Shown piece by piece: positions 57,401-64,000 of a stretch of 64,000 nt of DNA. The notes below the pieces were generated by a model that had not been told where the DNA came from, searched no databases, and saw nothing but the letters and a program-made list of their open reading frames with translations. Source of the DNA: Lumbricus terrestris (Eukaryota > Annelida > Clitellata > Crassiclitellata > Lumbricidae); contig OX457041.1 of assembly GCA_949752735.1 (NCBI GenBank), positions 30,214,400 through 30,278,399 on the forward strand. Reading direction: 5' to 3'. The translations under genes and the position numbers were made by a program. Positions within the stretch are counted from its first letter, which is position 1. Each line of letters starts with the position of its first letter.

Positions 57401-60400
57401 TGCACTATCTTGTGGGACTAGTCGTTTCGGTAAGCCTATTACTCACATTATTTAATCTGTATTCTTTGCTTTCAACGAGTTGTCTTTGCCTATGATTAAT
57501 TATCTGATCATGTTGATTTTTATTGTCCGATGTCTTGCACTAAAATTGATTTGATTTGAAAATGGATAATGGCCACCTCATCACGTTGCTGGATTTCTAT
57601 ATGGGATATTGATTGCACGTTTGCTGCTTCAAGACAAATCAGGCAGTAACTGGCTTCACACATGCACCATTATCTGATCTGATTTATTCGTGGACTTGGT
57701 GTCTGCCGGCCAAGTCCTTTTACGTGGTCTGTGGCGCTGTGTTTTCAATTCAGTTATATGTTCTGCTGCTGTGCGACACCAGTAATATCAGTTTCTACCA
57801 ACCCTGTGTCTAACATAAATTTGTGTACAACTATTTCCATTTTACATCTTGGAAGTCCATGCACCTGCTTCAATTGCACTTTAACTGTTGATCTTGAAAT
57901 AAATCTTGGTGCAGTCAGAATTCAGAGCCTTGTTATTGGTCAATTAAATATTCATTCCCTTTAATGCTACAGTTTTATATATTTCCTCAGTAGCATTCCT
58001 TGCTAAACCTAATGATACACCGAAGCTCATTCCTTGTCTAAAAAGATAAAATGCCTTTAACATCAACACCCTTTTAATACTGACCAGTATTCACATTGAC
58101 TATTTCAATCGTCATTTGTCAACTTGTAATATTTACCTTCAAGCTCACTAAGAAAAAACACACATGATCCCTTATAATAAAATTAGAGTCACTTTGCAAA
58201 CTGAATTTCAAATTTTTTGGCATTGCACATGCACTAATATCTTTAATAAAACAGAAAACAAGAATACCGTATTGAATCAATAGATACGGCATCTCCTGTC
58301 GAATGACTGTTTAGAGGCACTCTTAGCATGGAAAATCTGGGAGGAAAGAAATGCCAGTAAACAATGAGAGACCAACGAGAATAAGAAATGAGAGAATAAA
58401 ATCAATAGATTTGCGAATGAGTATTTACCAATTGGATACTGGAGTCCATACGTCGCAATGGATCTTTTATTCACTTCAACATCTATTGAATTCAGTTCAA
58501 TAAAGACAGGAACAAAGAAGTTGGAACCTGAAAACAAACCATGAGCAGGTAATTGTAATCGTAACTGCACATTAACATAGCACCTCTACAAGAGAACCAC
58601 TCAGAGGTGCACCCAATCAAATAACACAAGATCACAATCAAATACAACATTGGATTTCGATCACTGACAAAATAGCCAGTCACATCGAAAGGTAGAACTG
58701 CATCTATAGAATGTTTCAGAACTTATGGAAAATGAAGTTGCAAATTATTCTGATTATAGCAAATGCATATACATTCAAAAACAACCAATCATTTAATTAA
58801 CTGGTTTTGCGCAAATCCACAAAACTGTAACTCCCAAATTCATCCTTAACTCCACTTAATCTATCTTGCTTTTTCATAATAATGGCAATGTCTTCATACA
58901 AAAGCCGGATAAAAGCCTCAGCTATGAGAATCTGTTGTATGCATATCTTGGCCTTCTAAGTTGGGTGACCGATAGAATTCTGCATTCTATACCACTTATC
59001 TGACATGAATTGAATGCATTAGATCGCTGGATGACAATAGCTGTAGACATAATTGACTGGAAAGTGTCTGTAATATCTGCAATTGAAGTTCAGTGCTCGC
59101 TTAGAATTAACCCTGGTACCCAGAACACAGATACAGAAATTTCTCTGCTTTAAAAGTGTCACTGCTTAACAACCTTATCAAACACAGCCAACTGACAATT
59201 CCTCCAATTGTAGGGTTACAAGTGTGTTCACAATGCACTCGTAGCACCTTCTGAGCAGTTTAAGCATGCCAACAACCATACAACATGTTCATATGGAATT
59301 CTTGGCAAAGAAAATAATTCACCATGCACTCAATCCATCTACTATCTTTAACCGCTGCAAAAAGATTCAGCATTATAGCAATACGGTGAATGGTTCGGCA
59401 CTCAACCAGAAATCTATAAATGGCCGTAACAGTAACGAATCAGACAGATGTGCTTACTTTTTTCCTCCTTACAGAGTTGCTGTACGTAACCATATTGCTG
59501 GTTACGGTCGAATAACTGCATGACGTTCTCAATTGGATCGACAACAACTGTGCGAGGATTTCGAGCAATATATTCCTGGAGGTAAATCCAATCAAAACAA
59601 AAATCAATGTGAAAATCATCATTAAATCTGCAAACCAGTTGGCCTATGGCTGGACTTCTCCAATGGGTTTAGATGACTGAAGACAGTGATTTTACCCCAC
59701 ACCAACCACTGACCAATGGATGACTTGTGCAGTGTGAACAGTGTTAAAGCAATCAATGGGTAGTACACTCTGCTATAAGACAAGACATAATGCTGCATAT
59801 CTCCAGCATCACTTAGCAGCTTATGCAAAGGCAACAAATATTAAAAAAGTTACATATATAATTATGGGCATATATATATGTGCATATATAATTATATATA
59901 TGCCACTTGTTCGACTGTAATTGACGAACAGGACATGACATATGAGTGATTGAAGAGATACCTGGAATCCTTCGATCTGCTTCTGTGCCACCTGACAGCC
60001 CTCCTCGGAACGAGCGATCTGATCAGTCAGCTTGTGCAGAATCACGTCAAATGGTCCTTGGTCATCCATTGGTCGGTCAAGGTCCAGCTACCACAAAACA
60101 ATGTACAGCAAAATAATATAATACGTACATGGTTACACATTCCAATCAGTGTAAAAAAGTATGTAAATGTATCAGTAAAAAGCAATAAAGGGCAGATCAA
60201 GTGGATCCTTTCAGAAACAGTTATGGGTTGCTCCATGCTGTGGCAGCACTGGCTGTTACTCGGCCATATCTAGATAAAATGTTTAGGCATGGTGAAAAAG
60301 TCCTACGATGCCAGCAAATAACTGCCATCAACAGAAGTCCAGTGGTTTAGTGCACAGTGCACTTTAAATAGCCCATAAAACAATACAATTTTTGATCACT

Positions 60401-61515
60401 TCTATGAGAGGATACATACAATAAATATGAAAAGATTTCTATACTTTTAAAAGCCGTGCAGCTGAAGCAAATTTATACATTCTTTTCTACTGCTTAAGCT
60501 GGTGGTCTTCTTTATTTTAGCACGTTTGAAGATGAATGAAGATGAATGAATGAATTTGTTTATTGCACACAAAAGTCAAATGGTACAAATGTGAGTCAAT
60601 AAAGTACAGCGCAATAGGAGTCAGGAAAAGCTAATAGCTTATACTACGTGGACCCCTCTTCCTTGACTATTTTCATGCATGCTATTATTTCACTTAACTA
60701 GAATCTAGAACATAACTGATGAAAGTACTAGTGATAAACATAATATGAAAATTATAATAAAAATAATAGAAAATATAATAATAATACAAAGAAAATATTA
60801 GTGCACCAGTAAATCAACTCAAACCACATTGATATAAAAGACACGAGAAAACATCATTATCAACAGTCAGTAAGGAATACTGACATACAGAGTGCCTAGA
60901 TACTGCAAGTGGTGATATGCAGTTATAAAGACCAAATAGTTAATCAACATTAGTAAAGTTTAAAAACAAAGTCTTTAACTGATCAAAGTTTGCTAAATTG
61001 ATTAGCTGAAAAGAAGCCATTAATCGTCCATTTTCTAATCTCTTCTTGAAAATAGGTGATTTCCAACAGCTTTATTATTCGAATTCAGATACAAAAATCG
61101 TTCTAAAAAATTATAAGAGATGATTCATGCATTTGAACTGACTACAAACCCCTTAAGGGTTGCCGTGAGAACAAACAGTTGCAACAAATAAACAGTAGTT
61201 CTGTTGTGATGGTGAAAATGAAAACCAACATAAAATTAGTGAACAAGACGAGTTAATTACGTAACATCTTAAACACTTTTTATGCCAAAAACATCATCAA
61301 TGCAACCGATCCCTGGATAGACAATTTGTGTTAAAGCTAAAAAAGGCAAAAAATCCAATAACCGGTCTCAAATTGGATTTTCACAATCGAAAACCAATAG
61401 GAAAATTAACTGACATTAACATGGAATTTGTACTCTAAAATTAAAGTTTTATAAATATTATATTTGAGTTAAATAAAACAACAAGCTAACCTTCAGGATC
61501 TCCATTCCTGCATTC
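46870..61515 (-). CDS. ITPK1: Inositol-tetrakisphosphate 1-kinase (ITPK1), nine exons, extreme 5' end outside or unseen
   Basis: Exons 5' to 3': 61491-61515, 59962-60087, 59473-59575, 58429-58527, 56401-56444, 52876-53035, 52458-52525, 49440-49608 and 46870-47012 (TGA 46870-46872). Phases fit throughout, giving about 311 residues. ITPK1 is an ATP-grasp kinase that phosphorylates inositol tris- and tetrakisphosphates on the route to InsP6. Landmarks are LDLDRPMDDQGPFDVILHK, EYIARNPRTVVVDPIENV, CKPMVSHGSSQCHE, VPCLVQTFVNHNAKLYKIF, ERPSIKNLHAG, FFNSNDVSKP, FGLDLLGIDVIIENRTGHY and IIDINTFPG. The last two carry the magnesium-binding Asp, Asp and Asn. About 25-30 N-terminal residues are missing. 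The loop joining exons 3 and 4 is about nine residues shorter than in vertebrates, or a microexon was missed. The C-terminus ends in CNHCDGVIMPH. Intron 6 starts with GC, and exon 8 lies behind a repeated acceptor motif. Confidence 0.93.
47246..47284 (+). repeat. First unit of an interrupted 47-bp tandem repeat
   Basis: CAGCTACCTGCTGACCAAAT and AGGCTGTGGCATTAACTTAC match the units at 48703-48882. The hAT at 47285-48690 separates them. Confidence 0.85.
47285..48690. mobile_element. hAT (Charlie-like) element
   Basis: It is flanked by the exact 8-bp duplication ACTTACAT (47277-47284 and 48691-48698). The ends CAGTGGTTCTCAACC and, inverted, CAGCGGTCCTCAACC are followed by GCGACCCC words, typical of Charlie-type hATs. 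The interior includes two units of the ~128-bp repeat seen in other hATs here. No transposase was recognised. It lies in the last ITPK1 intron. Confidence 0.92.
47940..48130 (+). repeat. ~128-bp repeat units inside the Charlie-like hAT
   Basis: TTTCCACACTGCAATG occurs at 47945 and 48073, 128 bp apart. Each is followed by GCATTTCAGG-like and GTCATTT/TGTCTC-like text. Related to 18075-18160 and, inverted, 24640-25175. Confidence 0.75.
48703..48882 (+). repeat. 47-bp tandem repeat, four units
   Basis: CAGCTACAGGGCTGACCAAA units start at 48703, 48750, 48797 and 48844 and are nearly identical. A fifth, diverged unit lies on the other side of the hAT at 47246. Confidence 0.95.
49609..49725 (-). 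repeat. 15-bp minisatellite abutting ITPK1 exon 8 and containing its acceptor
   Basis: Eight copies of a 15-bp unit (plus strand CAACTGCAATCAAAA) run directly up to the exon at 49608. On the gene strand each unit supplies TTTTGATTGCAG, the sequence used as the exon 8 acceptor. Copies are almost identical except the outermost. Confidence 0.95.
49730..50324. other. ITPK1 intron sequence, unassigned
   Basis: No repeat boundary or exon recognised. Confidence 0.35.
50325..51167. mobile_element. Inverted-repeat element with TGTGACCT ends (843 bp)
   Basis: The left end TGTGACCTGTTTTCACGAAA, then CCAGTTGC, matches the inverted right end TGTGACCTAATTCCACAAAA, then CCAGTCGC. Its terminal octamer equals that of 24136-24569. 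No target duplication was identified. No coding frame. Confidence 0.7.
51465..51502. repeat. (CT)n microsatellite
   Basis: A near-pure CT run in an ITPK1 intron. Confidence 0.9.
51858..52196 (-). mobile_element. LINE 3' fragment, same family as 13705-14159
   Basis: It is flanked by the exact 12-bp duplication TTATTACATTAT (51846-51857 and 52197-52208). The minus-strand 3' end is GGGCATTTAGCCCAATGATA then an (ATG)n tail. The minus-strand frame contains QMLQGVMMWSRHAQAGQDRP, a decayed RT tail. The long exact duplication suggests a fairly recent insertion. Confidence 0.85.
52870..52876 (-). promoter_or_regulatory. GC-type 5' splice site of ITPK1 intron 6
   Basis: After the exon base at 52876 the gene strand reads GCAAGT (52875-52870), the classic GC-AG donor. 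A GT donor two bases on would put exon 7 out of frame, whereas the GC site joins HAG to D-FPTVFFNSNDVSKP correctly. Confidence 0.75.
53297..55870 (-). mobile_element. 5'-truncated non-LTR retrotransposon with intact RT frame
   Basis: Jockey-superfamily LINE (CR1/L2/Crack-like), same orientation as ITPK1, in the intron between exons 5 and 6. The 3' tail is an (AATTG)-type run at 53297-53345. The 3' UTR shares CCGCTAACAGGG with the fragment at 26118-26330. The 5' end is cut in the last residues of the endonuclease (GIYDHLPVLTSF), so no endonuclease is encoded. No target duplication was identified. Confidence 0.88.
53613..55841 (-). CDS. LINE ORF2 fragment: reverse transcriptase, 742 codons open
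   Basis: The frame starts without a real start codon because the element is 5'-truncated, and stays open to a natural stop at 53613. About residues 290-540 form the RT domain: NYRPISILPFFAKYFEKIM, FQSGRST, the FDLAKAFDTVNHEIL motif, YGVPQGSNLGPLLFLLYIND and the catalytic FADDTNVFY, then LSLNIDKTNFM. The conserved C-terminal tail follows (SSTKFLGVYIDQHLTWNDHI, LYYSLIYPYLSYCNLVW, LLQKRAIRIIAG, GPGIWNSFP). The enzyme copies element RNA during target-primed integration. Absence of stops over 2.2 kb marks a young copy; lack of the endonuclease makes it non-autonomous. Confidence 0.9.
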   Translation of the reverse strand: MPVLTSFDFEMPSSRNSSFEESRIINEEGRANFSNYLSEADWTPIFETCRLKDANKAYDLFMKEYKRNYDKAFPIKTNINKGKPMLKQPWMTPGLLKSSKKKAKLHLKYVKVPTLANKNKFVSYRNKFKTIRMKAEKHYYAVEFTKHVNNLKKTWTLIRSIIKMDEQHIKIEALKINGIRNDDPTVMANTFNNLFSDIAHTLAKQIPAPKSPFNTYLDPPLPYSFGLVPTSPEEIKNLSHLIHDSHSRGVDDIDPHIANSYISQVATQLAEIINCSLNTGVVPDAIKIAKIVPIFKKGDRENPSNYRPISILPFFAKYFEKIMHDRLNKYVEKSHIIFPYQYGFQSGRSTFMPLIDMYDKISKAFENNEYSIGIFFDLAKAFDTVNHEILLKKLANYGIRGIQLAWFTSYLERRLQCVSCNGALSDFRVVRYGVPQGSNLGPLLFLLYINDLPNISPTLSFILFADDTNVFYSHKSYQSLMQTVNNELIFIAEWFSANRLSLNIDKTNFMLFRTNKKMCPQNELQLSINDTSITQVSSTKFLGVYIDQHLTWNDHIKYISAKVAKSVGILRRTSHILPPTIRVKLYYSLIYPYLSYCNLVWASTYKSRVNKLVLLQKRAIRIIAGVKPFIHSSPLFQSFNLLKFHQIMTFQIGVFMYRFTHDLLPLNFAGYFQKGSEIHCYSTRNSSHYRAISARLNSRRFHIKYTGPGIWNSFPSHVQQASSLQRAKTLLRNYLVNDCKDI
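56445..58428. other. ITPK1 intron between exons 4 and 5
   Basis: AT-rich. A TAATGTCCCTGTGCTTGTAC phrase is duplicated in tandem (57346-57410). No further exon or mobile element boundary was recognised. Confidence 0.4.
60525..60690 (-). mobile_element. LINE 3' end with (ATTC)n tail
   Basis: The GAATGAATGAATTTG run at 60535-60556 is followed by TTTATTGCACACAAAAGTC and a 3' UTR-like segment, similar in style to 26118-26330. Heavily truncated. Confidence 0.5.
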
Positions 61516-61988
61516 CTGTAAAGAGAAAAACAGATAAATTATTACTTCATGTAGCATATTTTTTTATTATAATCATAAGACTTTATTTTAGTCAAATTTA
61601 AGACTCCCATACTCCAAGCAGAACATGGTGTGAATTCACTCAGTTTTGCTGTGCATTAATGTGTAATTTTCAGCCAGCAATGGACAAATCCAAATCCAAC
61701 CTGAGGTCCTGAACATGGAGTCATTTCACTACAGGGCTTGCCATTCAATCCAGATCAGTGCTGCACTTGATGTCATATGCACATATGCGCAAACAACTTG
61801 ACCACAAATTCACTTAATATACGAAGAACAGATTCCTTTATATGCAGATCAATGACGAGTGGCAACCCAATGAGATCAATGTCAAATAGATCCTAAGATT
61901 GCGCAGTACATGCATCCAACCCACAAGAATGAACTAACCCTGCCACCAACCGCCACCACCACCATTCATGACCATAGAAGTTTTAACC

Positions 61989-62307
61989 CAGTGCTGTCCA
62001 ACCTTTATGACACCGTGGGCCACCAAAGAACTTTTCTTGAAGCCGTGGGCCACACCAGTGAACTCATAAGCACAGCAACAACAATGATCTAATGTAAATT
62101 GTTTAAGCTATGTTAAAATTTACTATGGAATAATCATGCCGAATGAGCCGCAGGAACTTGATTTTGCATTCACATTGTCAAAATTAATAATAACGTGCAA
62201 CAACTTAGACTAAAATAGCCATAATAGTTGGTCTGCGATTTATTGTCTTTTTCACAAAATTTGGGCCACTTAAAATCAGCTCACAGGCCGCAGGTTGGAC
62301 AGCACTG
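61989..62307. mobile_element. Non-autonomous hAT-like element (319 bp)
   Basis: CAGTGCTGTCCAACC at 61989 and its exact inverse GGTTGGACAGCACTG ending at 62307. GTGGGCC/GGGCCACA words repeat inside. The flanking octamers do not match, so the target duplication is lost or absent. Upstream of the first ITPK1 exon seen. Confidence 0.8.
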
Positions 62308-62499
62308 TCTTTTCGAGTCTAGCTGAATACTCAGACTCCATGTTCTTCAATCAAAGTTTTGCATACAGCAGTCAGCAAATATTCAACATCAGACCTTTGA
62401 CCAAAATGTTTTCATCAGCCTCAACATTCGATACAAGGAAGCCGAATCCCCCCTACTTCCACATACATATTTATATATCTATTCACTTTTTATTTATTT

Positions 62500-62712
62500 A
62501 TTTCTCACATTTGCTATAGTGCCCCCCTTCAAGCTCGCTACTCAGAGGCGCTCCAGACTACTGTGAATCGGAGTTTCACGCCGAAACGCATGAGCAATTG
62601 CAAGCAAAGGACTTGCTCAAGGTCCCTACGCTGCGGATTGGGGTGGATTCGAACCTGGAACCCTCCGGCTCCAAGTCACCGAACCCACCATTACACCACT
62701 GCACCCCACATA
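62500..62712 (-). mobile_element. tRNA-derived SINE with LINE-like tail, copy 2
   Basis: On the minus strand a perfect Pol III B box GGTTCGAATCC lies near 62646-62656. At the far end GCGCCTCTGAGTAGCGAGCT and GGCACTATAGCAAATGTG precede an (AAATA)n tail (62487-62505). Related to 16345-16575. Confidence 0.7.
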
Positions 62713-62728
62713 ACTATGTTATGCATAT

Positions 62729-63237
62729 TGTTGGGTTCCACGACTCTCTACGACTGGTTCTTGGGATGGGCTTTTGTCACGGACGGTTGACTTGGGTAGC
62801 CTGAAGGGTGACACCTGGTGACAGACTTGTTCTATATAAGGTCTGACTTCAGGGGGCGTCTCTCTCTCTTGAGCTTGAGCCGATGCTAGTTAAGGTGGAA
62901 GATGAGGCTCTGATGTTTTCGGCTGCAGGGTGACTGCATGGCAGTCTTCTTGTCAGATGTCTCGTTAGATTAAGTTTAGTTAAGCTTTCGTTAGTTACAC
63001 CTCGCCTTGGTGTCTTTAGTTAAGTTCGTTCTTCGCCAGCCTGTTGCTGTTTCAAGATGTTGTTCGTACGTTCGTCGCTGAATGACAATGCCGTCGACGA
63101 CTTTCCACTGGACTGCAGTGTGGTAACTGTATCAGTTCGCTTTCTATGTTGAATTATACCTTTAAACTAGACACGAGTGTTATTAAATCGAGCTGAACTT
63201 AGTAGGGACCTTAACATAGGAGGCGCGGCTCGTAACA
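62729..63237 (+). mobile_element. Probable solo LTR
   Basis: The 509-bp segment starts TGTTGGGTTCCACG and ends GCGGCTCGTAACA (TG...CA). ATAT flanks both sides (62725-62728 and 63238-63241) as a possible 4-bp duplication. A TATA box (CTATATAAGG) lies near 62833. No internal retroelement sequence follows. The class (gypsy or other) cannot be told from the LTR alone. Confidence 0.6.
62832..62841 (+). promoter_or_regulatory. TATA box within the probable LTR
   Basis: CTATATAAGG, about 100 bp into the LTR, consistent with a U3 promoter. Confidence 0.55.
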
Positions 63238-63241
63238 ATAT

Positions 63242-64000
63242 ATAATAAATGCATCCTATCTCATGTGAATCTGCCAGGTAGCAATACGTCCTAATCTACA
63301 GATGAAAGGTCATTAGATACAAAAACCAAATTCAACATTTACACATAAACGTAAGATCAATAGACTTCAAGTTCATTTGCATACACATAATCTGCTGCAA
63401 TAAGGTGCTTAAGAATTGGTTCAAAGCAAACTCTGCTCAGTTGCATAGCACTGACTCCCAACGACTCATCGTAAAACTGACTCTACCTATAACTGAACAC
63501 GACTCAAGTGTCACCCAACGTCGCACAGTCGTGACAAGAGCCGTTATAAACCTACCTCTGCCTTCACTATGTAGACTTCATTTCTCTATCTCTCTGGCTC
63601 TTCTTCTTCTTCTACACATTGCATATCGCTGTCACTTCATCTGCAGCAATCACTTTACTCCACTAAATCATCCACATACTTGTCTAATCGAACACCCACC
63701 TAGTACCACCGTTCATTCATAGATTTACTCATTCCGTCGCTCACTCAACTTGCTTCTTGCCAACAGGTCTGCTCTTCACTTGGCCAAGTGTTCTAGGTGA
63801 TTGATTAATAATCCACAGCACTTGAAATTAACAATATATATAATGTCATCTATATAATTACAAATAAGCAATGTAATCTGCTACCAAACTTTTTCTCCAA
63901 TAACACTCTAAATGTCTACAGAGTTATTAGGTCAGAGCAGACACTTATGTTGATACAGCGCTTGTAGACATCAGATACAGAGCAACAAAGCACATAAAAC
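63242..64000. other. Unassigned right end of the window
   Basis: AT-rich; a CTTCTTCTTCTTCT run at 63601-63614. The missing first ITPK1 exon(s) should lie here or beyond, but no frame resembling the N-terminus was found. Confidence 0.35.

Overview
The window is nuclear DNA of an animal, most likely a marine invertebrate; the phylum cannot be fixed from the sequence alone. It is AT-rich. Coding exons are short and flanked by standard splice signals, introns run to several kilobases, and much of the rest is transposon-derived. The protein families present (UBIAD1, ITPK1, a DELE1-like Sel1-repeat protein, a BTB protein) are metazoan in character. Nothing looks bacterial: there are no operons and no CRISPR arrays.

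Four host genes can be assembled from exons whose splice phases fit. (1) 1546-3431, minus: a two-exon BTB/POZ protein of 244 aa. (2) 9259-10272, minus: UBIAD1 (337 aa) in one coding exon, with a probable untranslated leader exon ending at 12372; one Asp of its second Asp motif is replaced by Asn. (3) 22155-36455, plus: seven exons of a DELE1-like Sel1/TPR-repeat protein, 442 aa to a natural stop with the N-terminus missing; an unlinked plus-strand exon at 12405-12511 might belong to it. (4) 46870-61515, minus: nine exons of inositol-tetrakisphosphate 1-kinase (ITPK1), about 311 aa to a natural stop, lacking only the first N-terminal residues. No shared pathway is evident among these genes.

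Most of the rest is mobile DNA, often nested. Target-site duplications and terminal inverted repeats (TIRs) delimit several elements: a mariner-like element (13403-14865) with a LINE 3' end inserted in it; a hAT (17839-18841) inside another hAT (17821-19934); hATs at 23764-25943 and 47285-48690; and a piggyBac relic (30287-31730) plus three tiny TTAA-flanked inverted-repeat elements. There is a probable solo LTR (62729-63237), tRNA-derived SINEs, and many 5'-truncated LINE pieces. One LINE inside an ITPK1 intron keeps an uninterrupted 742-aa reverse-transcriptase frame.

The most unusual structures are these: a 15-bp minisatellite that has multiplied the 3' splice-site motif in front of an ITPK1 exon; three hAT elements with different ends sharing one ~128-bp internal tandem repeat; a 35-bp satellite at three loci, once as the core of an inverted-repeat element; the TTAA mini-elements with palindromic cores; and the UBIAD1 Asp-to-Asn change. 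No complete new biological system could be demonstrated.
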